From contig NZ_CP092891.1 of the NCBI RefSeq assembly GCF_026559675.1, positions 2,480,001-2,544,000 on the forward strand: DNA of 64,000 bases, written 5' to 3'. A program made the position numbers and the translations under genes. The DNA comes from Microbacterium oxydans. GTDB taxonomy: Bacteria; Actinomycetota; Actinomycetes; Actinomycetales; Microbacteriaceae. Under the pieces are notes generated by a model. It made no database searches. It had not been told where the DNA came from and saw only the letters and a program-made list of their open reading frames with translations. Positions 1 to 8,948 of the stretch are shown one piece after another. The stretch's first letter is position 1. Each line of letters opens with the position of its first letter.

Positions 1-90
1 ATCCCTCCGACTTCCCCGCGTGCTGACCGCGCTGTCTCGACGTGCTCTCCATCATGTCAGCATGCCGCGATGCTCAGGCGGAAAGCACCG

Positions 91-106
91 TTCCGCGGGG
101 GCGGAA
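91..106 (+). promoter_or_regulatory. leader hairpin before the PTS operon
   Basis: Bases 1-167 hold no convincing gene. Within them TTCCGC (91-96), a GGGG loop and GCGGAA (101-106) form a small inverted repeat, and GGCGGAAAG occurs twice (78-86 and 100-108). No good -35/-10 pair was found, so the operon promoter may lie left of the window. The hairpin could be an operator or leader structure, but it is short and its role is a guess. Confidence 0.2.
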
Positions 107-167
107 AGGAACGTGTTGGCGGACGAGGTCCCTCCGTTCACAGACTGTTCTCAGGAAGGTGGCATCG

Positions 168-485
168 ATGAGGATCCTCGTGGTGTGCGGCGCCGGTGCG
201 TCGAGCACGTTCGTCGCGCAACGACTCCGCCGTGCGGCGGCAGCGGCCGGTCTCGACTGGGACGCGGCGGCCGGCATGGAGACCTCCGTCTCCGACGCCG
301 ATCACGACCTCGTCCTCGTCGGCCCCCACCTGAGCGACCGCCTGGACGCCATCCGCAGCAGCGCGGGCGCGCCCGTCGCGGTGCTGCCGGACGACGTCTT
401 CGCCGACCGTGACGGATCTCGCACGCTCGACTTCGCCCGATCGATCCTCGCCGCCGCCGGCGACACCCCGAAAGGAACATCATGA
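168..485 (+). CDS. PTS IIB-like protein (lactose/cellobiose type), orphan
   Basis: This 105-residue protein begins MRILVVCGAGASS, the phosphocysteine loop of lactose/cellobiose-type PTS IIB domains, with Cys8 as the likely phosphorylated residue. The length fits a single-domain IIB protein. The ATG at 168 was chosen because AGGAAGG lies at 153-159; an upstream in-frame ATG at 42 has no such site and adds residues unlike the family. No IIA or IIC of this class is present, and the next genes are HPr and Enzyme I with a 4-nt start/stop overlap. It may serve a permease encoded elsewhere or be a phospho-acceptor that reports PTS state. The family call is good and the role is unknown. Confidence 0.75.
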   Translation: MRILVVCGAGASSTFVAQRLRRAAAAAGLDWDAAAGMETSVSDADHDLVLVGPHLSDRLDAIRSSAGAPVAVLPDDVFADRDGSRTLDFARSILAAAGDTPKGTS

Positions 486-763
486 CCGCCACCCGCACCG
501 TCCGGATCGGCTCCTCGCACGGATTGCACGCCCGCCCCGCGAAGCTGTTCGCGCAGGCGGCGAAGGACTCCGGCATCGCCGTCACGATCGCCAAGGACTC
601 GGGCAAGCCGGTCAACGCGGCCAGCATCCTCGGCGTCATCGCGCTCGCGATCGAGTACGGCGACTACGTGACGCTCACGGCGGACGGCGACGGCGCGGAG
701 AACGTGCTGGACACGCTCACCGAGCTGCTCACCACCGACCACGATCAGGACGCCGCCGGATGA
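482..763 (+). CDS. ptsH: HPr phosphocarrier protein of the PTS
   Basis: HPr accepts phosphate from Enzyme I on a histidine and passes it to the IIA domains in the cytoplasm. The 93-residue product has the active-site motif SSHGLHARPA with His16, and a Ser48 region (NAASILGVIAL) matching the regulatory serine segment of the family. The start overlaps the stop of the IIB gene by 4 nt and its own stop overlaps the Enzyme I start by 4 nt, so translation is probably coupled. Whether Ser48 is phosphorylated depends on an HPr kinase, which is not in this window. Confidence 0.96.
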   Translation: MTATRTVRIGSSHGLHARPAKLFAQAAKDSGIAVTIAKDSGKPVNAASILGVIALAIEYGDYVTLTADGDGAENVLDTLTELLTTDHDQDAAG

Positions 764-2445
764 GCGAGCTGCGCGGGGTGGGGATCGGTCTCGGTGTCGC
801 ACAGGGGCCGATCGTCCGCATGGCCGAGGCGATGCCCGCGCCGGAGAACACCCCGAGCACGGCAGGCGCCGAAGCCGAGCGCACCCGCGTGCGCTCGGCC
901 GTCGAGATCGTCGCACGCGAACTGAACGAGCGCGGCGCAGCGGCGGGCGGATCGGCGCAGGAGGTGCTCGAGGCGCAGGCCATGATCGCCGAGGACCCGA
1001 CCCTGCAGGACGAGGTCGACACCCGGATCGACGCCGGCGCGACCGCCGAATGGGCCGTGCACGACGCGTTCGCCGGCTTCCGGGCCACGCTCGAGGCCGT
1101 CGGCGGCTACCTCGGCGAGCGCGCCGCCGACCTCGACGACATCGCTCAGCGTGTGCTCGCGCACCTCCGCGGGGTCGACGCACCCGGCGTCCCCGATCCC
1201 GGGCATCCCTTCGTCCTGGTGGCGCGGGACCTCGCTCCCGCCGACACCGCCCTGCTCGATCTGGATCAGGTCCTCGCGCTCATCACGACCGACGGCGGGC
1301 CCACCTCGCACACCGCGATCCTCGCCAGGGAGAAGGGGATCGTCGCGATCGTCGGGGTCACCGACGGAGGCGCGCTCGCCACCGGCGAGACCGTGATCGT
1401 CGACGCTGCCGCGGGCGTGGTCACGCGCGAGCCGACCGACGACGAGAAGGCCCGCGCCACCGAGCGCGCCGCCGCCCGCCGGTCTGCGGACAGCGCTCCC
1501 CTGACTCCCGGCGCCCTCGCCGACGGCACGCCTGTCGCGCTGCTCGCGAATCTGGGAAAGCCTGCAGACGCCGCCGATGCGGTCGCTCGGGGGGCCGAGG
1601 GCGTCGGGCTGTTCCGCACCGAGTTCCTGTTCCTCTCCTCGGCCCAGGCGCCGACCATCGCCCAGCAGCGCGAGTCCTACCGGGAGCTGCTGGCCGCCTT
1701 CCCGGGCAAGAAGGTCGTGGTGCGACTGCTGGACGCCGGTGCCGACAAGCCGCTGGCGTTCCTCAACGACGCGCACGAGGAGAACCCGGCGCTCGGGCTC
1801 CGCGGCCTCCGTGCCCTGCGGGCGAGCGAGGACATCCTGCGCGAGCAGCTCACCGCGCTCGCGGAGGCGGATGCCGAGACCGAGGCCGATCTCTGGGTGA
1901 TGGCGCCGATGGTGGCCACGGTCGAGGAGACCGTGTACTTCACGACCCTCGCCCGGGAGTACGGACTGAAGACGGCCGGCGTGATGGTGGAGATCCCCGC
2001 GAGCGCCCTGCTCGCGGACCGGGTGCTCGCGCACGCGGACTTCGCCTCGATCGGCACCAACGACCTCACCCAGTACACGATGGCGGCCGACCGCATGCTC
2101 GGCTCCGTCGCCGGGTTCCAGGACCCCTGGCACCCCGCCGTCCTCCGCCTGGTGCGCGAGGTCGGCGATGCCGGCGCACGTCTGGACAAGCCGGTCGGCA
2201 TCTGCGGCGAGGCCGCGGCCGATCCGCTGCTCGCGGTCGTGCTCGTCGGCCTCGGAGCGACGAGCCTCTCGATGGCGCCCTCGGCCCTGGCCGACGTGCG
2301 GCACACCCTCTCCGCACACACCCTGGACGGTGCCCGACGTCTCGCCGAGGTCGCCCTCGCCGCAGACGGCGCGGCATCCGCCCGCACCGCCGTGGCGGCA
2401 CTCGCCGCGGACCTCCCCCCTCACAAGAAAGAGACGACATCATGA
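760..2445 (+). CDS. ptsI: PTS Enzyme I (PEP-protein phosphotransferase)
   Basis: Enzyme I transfers phosphate from phosphoenolpyruvate to HPr. The 561-residue protein has the usual order: an N-terminal HPr-binding and swivelling phosphohistidine domain, with GGPTSHTAILARE placing the active His at residue 184, then a PEP-utilising TIM barrel with GLFRTEFLF, a GTNDLTQY segment and ICGEAA near the C terminus. An ATG at 760 overlapping the ptsH stop (ATGA) was preferred, since translation from further upstream in this frame is low-complexity Arg-rich sequence typical of an out-of-frame shadow. It is co-transcribed with mannitol-specific components. Confidence 0.97.
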   Translation: MSELRGVGIGLGVAQGPIVRMAEAMPAPENTPSTAGAEAERTRVRSAVEIVARELNERGAAAGGSAQEVLEAQAMIAEDPTLQDEVDTRIDAGATAEWAVHDAFAGFRATLEAVGGYLGERAADLDDIAQRVLAHLRGVDAPGVPDPGHPFVLVARDLAPADTALLDLDQVLALITTDGGPTSHTAILAREKGIVAIVGVTDGGALATGETVIVDAAAGVVTREPTDDEKARATERAAARRSADSAPLTPGALADGTPVALLANLGKPADAADAVARGAEGVGLFRTEFLFLSSAQAPTIAQQRESYRELLAAFPGKKVVVRLLDAGADKPLAFLNDAHEENPALGLRGLRALRASEDILREQLTALAEADAETEADLWVMAPMVATVEETVYFTTLAREYGLKTAGVMVEIPASALLADRVLAHADFASIGTNDLTQYTMAADRMLGSVAGFQDPWHPAVLRLVREVGDAGARLDKPVGICGEAAADPLLAVVLVGLGATSLSMAPSALADVRHTLSAHTLDGARRLAEVALAADGAASARTAVAALAADLPPHKKETTS

Positions 2446-4064
2446 CGACGACGTCACCTGCCGCCACGAAACCCGGCGGTCTCCGCGTGGGCGTGCAGCG
2501 ATTCGGCACGTTCCTCTCCGGCATGATCATGCCGAACATCGCAGCCTTCATCGCCTGGGGCTTCATCACGATGCTGTTCATCGCGGTCGGCTGGCTGGGA
2601 TGGTGGCATCCGGTCGCCGACCTCCTCGGCGGCTTCGGCAACGCCGACGTGGTCGGCTGGCAGGGAGCCATGACGGCCCTCGCCGAGGCCGAGGACGGCG
2701 GCACCTTCCCGCAGTACGTCGGTCTGGTCGGGCCGATGGTCACCTACCTGCTGCCGCTGTTGATCGCCAACACCGGCGGACGCATGATCTACGGCGAGCG
2801 CGGCGGCGTGGTCGCCGTCATCGCCACGATGGGCGTGATCGTCGGCACCAACATCCCGATGTTCCTCGGCGCCATGATCATGGGCCCGCTCGCGGCCTGG
2901 ATCACCAAGCAGATGGACAGGCTGTGGGACGGGAAGATCCGCCCCGGCTTCGAGATGCTGGTGAACAACTTCTCCGCCGGCATCCTCGGCATGCTGCTCG
3001 CGATCGTCGGGTTCTTCGTGTTCGGCCCGGTGATGCTCGCGGTGAGCACGTTCCTCGGCACGATCGTGGACTGGCTCGTGAGCTACCAGCTGCTGCCGCT
3101 GCTCTCGGTCATCGTCGAGCCGGCGAAGGTCCTGTTCCTCAACAACGCCATCAACCACGGTGTGTTCACTCCCCTGGGTCTCCAGCAGGTCGAGGAGGCC
3201 GGCAAGTCGATCCTGTTCCTCATCGAGGCGAACCCCGGCCCCGGAATCGGTCTGCTGCTCGCGTTCAGCTTCTTCGGCGTCGGTGCCGCGAAGGCGTCCG
3301 CGCCGGGCGCCGCGATCATCCAGTTCTTCGGCGGCATCCACGAGATCTACTTCCCGTACGCGCTGAGCAAGCCGATCACCATCCTCGCGCTCATCGCGGG
3401 TGGTGCCACGGGTGTCACGACGAACATGCTGCTCAACGGCGGCCTCGCCTTCCCCGCCGCCCCGGGAAGCATCATCGCGGTCACCGCCGCGGCGGTGGCA
3501 CCGGCGGCGGGCGGGCTCGGCAACCTCCTCGTCGTGTACCTGTCGGTCGTGCTGGCCGCTGCCGTGACGTTCCTGCTGACGGCCGTGTTCCTGCGGGCCT
3601 CCCACAAGCGCGACCTCGAGGCCGAGGGTGACACGTTCGGCGCCGCGATCGCGCAGACCGAGGCCAACAAGGGCAAGTCCTCCGCCGCGATGGACGCGCT
3701 GCGCACGTCGACGGCGGGCGCCGCTCCGGAAGGCTCGGCACCGGCCACGACGGCCATCGCCACCACGCCGATCGAGCGCATCGTGTTCGCGTGCGATGCC
3801 GGAATGGGATCGTCCGCGATGGGCGCCAGCGTGCTGCGCAACAAGCTCAAGAAGGCGGGCATCGAGGACGTGAACGTCACCAACCAGGCGATCGCGAACC
3901 TCGACGGAACGGCCGACGTCGTGATCACGCAGCAGCAGCTCACCGAGCGCGCGACCTCGAAGTCGCCGAACTCGATCCACGTGTCCGTCGACAACTTCAT
4001 GAACTCGCCCAAGTACGAAGAGGTCGTCGAGATGGTCCGAGCGCAGCGAAAGGAAACAGAATGA
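2442..4064 (+). CDS. mtlA: PTS mannitol transporter, fused IICB
   Basis: This membrane permease imports D-mannitol and phosphorylates it to mannitol 1-phosphate. The 540-residue protein has a hydrophobic IIC domain over about residues 20-385, including the conserved NNAINHG and GGIHEIYFPY segments. An Ala/Thr-rich linker is followed by a IIB domain with FACDAGMGSSAMGAS, where Cys451 is the phosphocysteine. That loop is characteristic of the mannitol family. No IIA domain is fused; a separate IIA follows. The ATG overlaps the ptsI stop by 4 nt. Confidence 0.96.
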   Translation: MTTTSPAATKPGGLRVGVQRFGTFLSGMIMPNIAAFIAWGFITMLFIAVGWLGWWHPVADLLGGFGNADVVGWQGAMTALAEAEDGGTFPQYVGLVGPMVTYLLPLLIANTGGRMIYGERGGVVAVIATMGVIVGTNIPMFLGAMIMGPLAAWITKQMDRLWDGKIRPGFEMLVNNFSAGILGMLLAIVGFFVFGPVMLAVSTFLGTIVDWLVSYQLLPLLSVIVEPAKVLFLNNAINHGVFTPLGLQQVEEAGKSILFLIEANPGPGIGLLLAFSFFGVGAAKASAPGAAIIQFFGGIHEIYFPYALSKPITILALIAGGATGVTTNMLLNGGLAFPAAPGSIIAVTAAAVAPAAGGLGNLLVVYLSVVLAAAVTFLLTAVFLRASHKRDLEAEGDTFGAAIAQTEANKGKSSAAMDALRTSTAGAAPEGSAPATTAIATTPIERIVFACDAGMGSSAMGASVLRNKLKKAGIEDVNVTNQAIANLDGTADVVITQQQLTERATSKSPNSIHVSVDNFMNSPKYEEVVEMVRAQRKETE

Positions 4065-4495
4065 GCGTTCTCTCCCCCGAGCAGGTCCGCATCCACCCCG
4101 GAGGTGCGACGCGGGATGACGCCCTCCAGGAGGCGACGGACATCCTCGTCGCGGCGGGAGCGGTCACCCCCGCCTACGTCGACGCCATGCGTCAGCGCGA
4201 GGAGACGGTGTCGACCTTCATGGGCAACGGCCTGGCGATCCCGCACGGCACGAACGACGCGAAGGACACGATCCTCGCCTCGGCCCTCTCGGTCGTCCGC
4301 TACGACGGCGGCGTCGACTGGGCGGGAGAACCGGCCACGTTCGTGATCGGCATCGCCGGCGTCGGCGACGAGCACCTGGAGATCCTCTCCCGCATCGCCA
4401 TCCTGTTCTCGGAGGAGGACGACGTGGCGCGGCTCGCGGCGGCGCAGACCCCGGAGGAGCTCTACGCCCTCCTTTCGGAGGTGAACGAAGGATGA
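4061..4495 (+). CDS. mtlF: PTS mannitol-specific IIA component
   Basis: This cytoplasmic 144-residue protein is a mannitol/fructose-type IIA domain, which carries phosphate from HPr to the IIB cysteine of MtlA. The motif [10 protein letters not shown] places the active histidine at residue 62, and [11 protein letters not shown] and [14 protein letters not shown] match conserved stretches of the family. It overlaps mtlA by 4 nt and mtlD by 4 nt, with AAAGGAAAC just before the start as ribosome-binding site. Length and position match free-standing MtlF of Gram-positive bacteria. Confidence 0.95.
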   Translation: MSVLSPEQVRIHPGGATRDDALQEATDILVAAGAVTPAYVDAMRQREETVSTFMGNGLAIPHGTNDAKDTILASALSVVRYDGGVDWAGEPATFVIGIAGVGDEHLEILSRIAILFSEEDDVARLAAAQTPEELYALLSEVNEG

Positions 4496-5649
4496 AGGCG
4501 GTCCACTTCGGGGCGGGCAACATCGGACGAGGGTTCGTCGGCCTGCTGCTGCGCCAGGGCGGGTACGAGCTGGTGTTCTCCGATGTCGCGGATGCGCTGG
4601 TCGACGCGATCAACGCGGTCGACTCGTACACCGTGCACGAGGCCGGCCCCGGAGGGACCGATCACGTCGTCACCGGCTTCCGGGCGGTGAACAGCCGGAC
4701 CGACCCTGCGGCGGTGGCGGAGGAGGTCGCGTCCGCGGACGTCGTCACCACCGCCGTCGGGCCGACCGTGCTGCGGTTCGTCGCGCCGTCGATCGTCGCC
4801 GGACTCGCGCTCCGCTCCCCCGACGCCGCGCCTCTCCAGGTGATGGCGTGCGAGAACGCGATCGGCGCCACCGATCAGCTGCGCCGCGAGATCGTCGCGG
4901 CGGCGGGAGCGGATGCCGAGCAGCTGCTCGCCCGCGCGGTCTTCGCCAACACCGCGGTCGACCGCATCGTGCCCGCGCAACCGGAGGGGGCGGGGGTCGA
5001 CGTCACCGTCGAGCCCTACTTCGAATGGGCGATCGAGTCCGGCCCGTTCGGTGGCGCCCTGCCGAACATCCCCGGCGCGCACTTCGTCGACGACCTGGCG
5101 CCCTACATCGAGCGCAAGCTCTTCACGGTGAACACGGGGCATGCCGCGACCGCATACTTCGGGGCCCGGGCGGGCATCGAACGCATCTCGGACGCGCTGG
5201 CGGACCCGGGCATCGCGGCGAGCGTGTCCGCGGCGCTGGAGGAGACCTCGGCGGTGCTGGTCGCCGAGCACGGCCTGGACCCGGCGGACCTCGCGGTGTA
5301 CCGCGCCACGATCCTGGACCGGTTCCGCAACCCCGCTCTCGTCGACACGGTGCAGCGGGTCGGACGTCAGCCGCTGCGCAAGATCTCGCGGCACGAGCGC
5401 TTCATCGGCCCGGCCGCGATGGCGGCGGAGCGCGGACTGCCCACCGCGGCCCTCGTCGCGGCAGTCTCGGCGGCGCTCGAGTTCGACGACCCGGCCGACG
5501 AGCAGTCGGTCGAGCTGCAGCAGCTGCTCCGCGCGGAGGATCCGACCGCGTTCACGGCCCGGGCGACGGGGCTCGACCCCGAGCATCCGCTGTTCCCGCT
5601 GATCCGGGAGGCCGTCGCGGCTCGGCGACAGCACCTCGGGACCGCCTGA
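4492..5649 (+). CDS. mtlD: mannitol-1-phosphate 5-dehydrogenase
   Basis: MtlD oxidises mannitol 1-phosphate to fructose 6-phosphate with NAD, completing mannitol catabolism. The 385-residue product starts [17 protein letters not shown], a Rossmann dinucleotide loop typical of the polyol-specific long-chain dehydrogenases. It also has the segments [20 protein letters not shown] and [11 protein letters not shown]. The length is normal for the family. It is the last gene of the PTS operon, overlapping mtlF by 4 nt, and is followed within 16 nt by a strong hairpin terminator. Confidence 0.96.
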   Translation: MKAVHFGAGNIGRGFVGLLLRQGGYELVFSDVADALVDAINAVDSYTVHEAGPGGTDHVVTGFRAVNSRTDPAAVAEEVASADVVTTAVGPTVLRFVAPSIVAGLALRSPDAAPLQVMACENAIGATDQLRREIVAAAGADAEQLLARAVFANTAVDRIVPAQPEGAGVDVTVEPYFEWAIESGPFGGALPNIPGAHFVDDLAPYIERKLFTVNTGHAATAYFGARAGIERISDALADPGIAASVSAALEETSAVLVAEHGLDPADLAVYRATILDRFRNPALVDTVQRVGRQPLRKISRHERFIGPAAMAAERGLPTAALVAAVSAALEFDDPADEQSVELQQLLRAEDPTAFTARATGLDPEHPLFPLIREAVAARRQHLGTA

Positions 5650-5664
5650 TCCGGCACACGTCGA

Positions 5665-5707
5665 CGCCCCCGCTCACCCGATACGATCGGTGGGCGGGGG
5701 CGTTTTT
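5665..5707 (+). terminator. Rho-independent terminator of the mannitol PTS operon
   Basis: A 14-bp stem with one G-T wobble (5665-5678 against 5689-5702) is followed by TTTTT. It lies just after the mtlD stop and before the next start at 5735, so it should end the PTS transcript. The loop contains TACGAT, which resembles a -10 box, but it is inside the hairpin and no -35 was seen. Confidence 0.88.
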
Positions 5708-5734
5708 CGAGCACAGCGACGTGCGGGGAGCAGT

Positions 5735-7027
5735 ATGAGCAGATACGCCGTGATCGGCGCGGGTCCGTCCGGGTTGGCTGCGGCGCGTGCGCTGCACAAG
5801 CGCGGGATCGTCGTCGACGGCTACGAGGCCTCGCACGGAGTGGGCGGGCTCTGGGACATCACCAATCCGCGCAGCACCATGTACGAGTCGGCGCACCTGA
5901 TCTCGTCGCGCACGACGACCGAGTTCGCCGAGTTCCCGATGAGGTCGCGGGTCGACTATCCCGGACACCGGGTGCTGCGGGAGTACTTCGCGGAGTACGC
6001 CGACCGCTTCGGACTGACCGCGCTGTTCCGGTTCGACACGAGGGTCACGCGCCTCGAGCCGCGGGACGGCGGCTGGGATCTCACCGGCGTCGGCCCCGAG
6101 GGCGAGGAGACCCGCTGGTACGCCGGCATCGTCCTCGCGAACGGGACGCTCGCCGAGCCGAACGTGCCGACGTTCCGGGGCTCGTTCACCGGCGAGCTCC
6201 TGCACACCAGCGCCTACAAGTCCCCCGAGCAGCTCCGCGGCAGGCGCGTGCTCCTGATCGGCGCCGGCAACTCCGGCTGCGACATCGCGGTGGACGCCGT
6301 GCACCATGCCGTCTCGGTCGACATGAGCGTGCGCCGCGGGTACTACTTCGTGCCCCGCTACCTGTTCGGCAAGCCCAGCGACACCCTGAACCAGGGCCGT
6401 CCGCTGCCGGCGCGGATCAAGCAGGCGGTCGACAGCCGGGTGCTGCGGGCGTTCACCGGCGACCCCGTGCGGTTCGGCTTCCCGAAGCCCGACTACCGCA
6501 TCTACGAGTCGCACCCGATCGTGAACACCCTGATCCTGAACCACCTCGGACAGGGCGACCTGCGCATCCGCCCCGACATCGACCGCTTCGACGGATCGAC
6601 CGTGCACTTCCGCGACGGCAGCGCCGACGACTACGACCTCGTGCTCCTCGCCACCGGCTACACCCTGGACTACCCGTTCGTCGACCGGGAGCACCTGCAC
6701 TGGCAGGGCGCCTCTCCCCGGCTGTTCCTGAACGTGTTCCCCGCCTCGTTCAACGGCCTCTACGTGATGGGCATGATCGAGGCGTCCGGCATCGGCTGGC
6801 AGGGGCGGTACGAGCAGGCGGAGCTCCTCGCGGCGTATCTGGACGCCGCCGAGAACGACGCGCCCCGCGCCGCGCGCTTCCGCGACCGTGTGACGGGGAC
6901 GGCCTGGCCCGACGTGAGCGGCGGCTACCACTACCTCGGCCTGGACCGGATGGCGTACTACGTGAACAAAGACGCGTACCGCGGCGCGGTGCGGCGCGAG
7001 AAGAGCGCGCTGGAGGCGTCGGCATGA
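5735..7027 (+). CDS. flavin-containing monooxygenase (FMO/BVMO-like)
   Basis: This 430-residue oxidoreductase has an FAD-binding GAGPSG at residues 8-13, the FMO-type fingerprint FRGSFTGELLHTSAY and a second NADP-binding loop LLIGAGNSGCDIA. ATGYTLDYPFVD near the C terminus matches the conserved ATG motif. Class B flavin monooxygenases insert oxygen into N, S or carbonyl substrates with NADPH; the substrate cannot be told here. An upstream in-frame ATG at 5690 lies inside the terminator hairpin, so the ATG at 5735 after GGGGAG is preferred. The next gene, a BASS transporter, overlaps its stop by 4 nt. Confidence 0.88.
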   Translation: MSRYAVIGAGPSGLAAARALHKRGIVVDGYEASHGVGGLWDITNPRSTMYESAHLISSRTTTEFAEFPMRSRVDYPGHRVLREYFAEYADRFGLTALFRFDTRVTRLEPRDGGWDLTGVGPEGEETRWYAGIVLANGTLAEPNVPTFRGSFTGELLHTSAYKSPEQLRGRRVLLIGAGNSGCDIAVDAVHHAVSVDMSVRRGYYFVPRYLFGKPSDTLNQGRPLPARIKQAVDSRVLRAFTGDPVRFGFPKPDYRIYESHPIVNTLILNHLGQGDLRIRPDIDRFDGSTVHFRDGSADDYDLVLLATGYTLDYPFVDREHLHWQGASPRLFLNVFPASFNGLYVMGMIEASGIGWQGRYEQAELLAAYLDAAENDAPRAARFRDRVTGTAWPDVSGGYHYLGLDRMAYYVNKDAYRGAVRREKSALEASA

Positions 7028-7974
7028 ACGTCGACGACGTCGTCCTCTCGTTCACGCCCGGCACCCTGACGATCCTCAACGTGGTGCTCGGGCTGATCAT
7101 GTTCGGCATCGCTCTGGACACCTCGCCGAGCGACTTCCGGGTCGTGGCGAAGCATCCGAAGCCGTTCGCCATCGCGATCCTCGCGCAGCTGCTCCTGCTG
7201 CCGATCGCGACGTTCCTGCTGACACTGGTGCTGCCGGTCCCGCCGTCGATGGCGCTGGGGATGCTGCTGGTCGCCTGCTGCCCGCCGGGCAACATCTCGC
7301 AGGTGCTCACCCATCGCGCGGGCGGCAACGTCGCCCTGTCCGTCTCGCTCACCGCGGTGGGAAACCTCATCTACATCTTCGCGATGCCGCTCAGCATCAC
7401 GTTCTGGGGCTCGCTGCACCCGACCGCGCGCACGCTGCTGCGCGACGTCGCCGTCGACCCGTGGCGGATGCTGCTCGAGATCCTGCTCATCGTCGGCCTG
7501 CCGTTCGCGCTCGGGCTCCTGCTGCGCGCGAAGGCCCCGGGGTTCAGCGCCCGCGTGCAGCCGTTCGTGAAATGGTTCAGCCTCCTCGCGCTGCTCGGGT
7601 TCATCATCGCCGCCCTGGTCGGCAACTGGGCGGTGTTCGTGCAGGTCCTCGGCATCATCCTCCTGGTGGTCGCGGTGCACGACGCGGTCGCCCTCGCCCT
7701 CGGCTACGGCACGGCCGTCGTCGGCGGCCTCGGCACCCGGGAGCGCAAGGCCATGACCTTCGAGGTGGGCATCCGCAACGCCGGGCTCGGGCTCGGTCTG
7801 GTGTTCCTGTTCTTCGACGGGCTGGGCGGGATGGCCGTCGTCGCCGGATGGTGGGGCATCTGGGACATCATCGCCGGGCTCGTCCTCGCCGGACTCTGGG
7901 CACGGCACACCCGGAGGCGCACGGGATCGACGACCGGCGACGCCAGCGGCCGCACCACGGTCGAGGCCGCGTGA
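7024..7974 (+). CDS. bile acid:sodium symporter (BASS) family transporter
   Basis: This 316-residue integral membrane protein has about nine hydrophobic segments. It carries the BASS-family patches GLIMFGIALDTSP, ACCPPGNISQVLTHRAGGN and EVGIRNAGLGLGLV. Family members move organic anions such as bile acids, pantoate, pyruvate or other carboxylates with sodium; the substrate here is unknown. Translation is coupled to the monooxygenase by a 4-nt overlap, and the epimerase begins on its last base, so the three genes look like one transcript, possibly for uptake and modification of an organic acid. Confidence 0.88.
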   Translation: MNVDDVVLSFTPGTLTILNVVLGLIMFGIALDTSPSDFRVVAKHPKPFAIAILAQLLLLPIATFLLTLVLPVPPSMALGMLLVACCPPGNISQVLTHRAGGNVALSVSLTAVGNLIYIFAMPLSITFWGSLHPTARTLLRDVAVDPWRMLLEILLIVGLPFALGLLLRAKAPGFSARVQPFVKWFSLLALLGFIIAALVGNWAVFVQVLGIILLVVAVHDAVALALGYGTAVVGGLGTRERKAMTFEVGIRNAGLGLGLVFLFFDGLGGMAVVAGWWGIWDIIAGLVLAGLWARHTRRRTGSTTGDASGRTTVEAA

Positions 7975-8939
7975 TGCCGCGGATCCTGATCACGGGCGGC
8001 GCCGGCTTCCTCGGCTCGCACGTGGCGCAGGCGCTGGCCGCCCGCACCGACGTCGAGCTCGTGGTCGCGGCCGACCTCCGCGCCGAGACGTCCGGCGACG
8101 GCGTGACCGGCGCGCTCCTCGACGTGACGGATGCCGCGGCGATCGCGCCCCTGCTCCGGCAGCACCGCATCGACACGGTGGTGCACCTCGCGGCGATCGT
8201 GAACCCGGGTCGCGACGTCGCGCAGGAGTACCGCGTCGACGTGATCGGTACGGCGAACGTGCTGGCCGCGTGCGTCGAAGCGGGTGTCCGCCGGATCGTG
8301 GTCTCCAGCTCCGGCGCCGCCTACGGGTACCACGCCGACAACCCGGACTGGATCGACGAGACGCAGCCCCTGCGCGGCAACGACGCGTTCCCGTACTCCC
8401 GCCACAAGCGCCTGGTCGAGGAGATGCTCGCCGAACACCGCGTCGCGCATCCGGAGCTCGAGCAGGTGATCTTCCGCATCGGCACGATCCTCGGCCCGAC
8501 CGTGCGCAACCAGATCACCGCGCTCTGGGACGGGAGGCGGATCCTCCGCATCGCCGGCTCCGAGTCCCCCTTCGTCTTCATCTGGGTCGACGACGTCGCG
8601 GCGGCGATGGTGCGTGCCGCGACCGAAGGCCCTCCCGGCATCTACAACGTCGCCGGTGACGGGCGCATGACCGTTCCGGAGATCGCCGCGCGGCTGGGCA
8701 AGCCGCAGCTCGTCCTCCCGGCATGGGCGCTGTCGACCGCGCTGCGCATCGGACGGACGCTGCGCCTGACACCGCACGGGCCGGAGAAGGTCCCGTTCCT
8801 CCGGTACCGCCCGGTACTCGCGAATCGGCGTCTGAAGGAGGAGTTCGGATGGACGCCGCGTCGCACGACGCACGAGGCGTTCGAGGAGTACCTGCGCACG
8901 CATCCCGGTGTCGTCCGCGAGGACCGCATCACCGAGTAG
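7974..8939 (+). CDS. NAD-dependent epimerase/dehydratase (extended SDR)
   Basis: The 321-residue protein starts MPRILITGGAGFLGSH, the glycine-rich NAD(P) loop of extended short-chain dehydrogenases. It has the catalytic Ser region VVSSSGAAYGY and the YxxxK motif in FPYSRHK. FIWVDDVAAAM and YNVAGDG match the substrate domain of UDP-sugar epimerase relatives, but members with other substrates are common. The ATG at 7974 shares one base with the stop of the transporter gene; a GTG codon directly before it is an alternative start. Its role relative to the monooxygenase and transporter is not known. Confidence 0.85.
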   Translation: MPRILITGGAGFLGSHVAQALAARTDVELVVAADLRAETSGDGVTGALLDVTDAAAIAPLLRQHRIDTVVHLAAIVNPGRDVAQEYRVDVIGTANVLAACVEAGVRRIVVSSSGAAYGYHADNPDWIDETQPLRGNDAFPYSRHKRLVEEMLAEHRVAHPELEQVIFRIGTILGPTVRNQITALWDGRRILRIAGSESPFVFIWVDDVAAAMVRAATEGPPGIYNVAGDGRMTVPEIAARLGKPQLVLPAWALSTALRIGRTLRLTPHGPEKVPFLRYRPVLANRRLKEEFGWTPRRTTHEAFEEYLRTHPGVVREDRITE

Positions 8940-8942
8940 CGT
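8937..8942 (+). promoter_or_regulatory. -10-like hexamer, possible leaderless start
   Basis: TAGCGT ends 6 nt before the GTG at 8949. There is no purine-rich ribosome-binding site in the gap, which suggests that transcription starts at or next to the start codon. Confidence 0.4.
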
Positions 8943-8948
8943 TGCCCC

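Noticed and set aside
745..2424. Long open frame on the minus strand opposite ptsI (559 codons)
   Set aside because: Shadow of the high-GC third positions of ptsI; the translation is Arg/Gly/Val/Asp-rich with no domain. The same holds for other long antisense frames.
5680..5690. TACGAT inside the mtlD terminator as promoter for the monooxygenase gene
   Set aside because: It lies in the hairpin loop and lacks a -35; better explained as part of the terminator.
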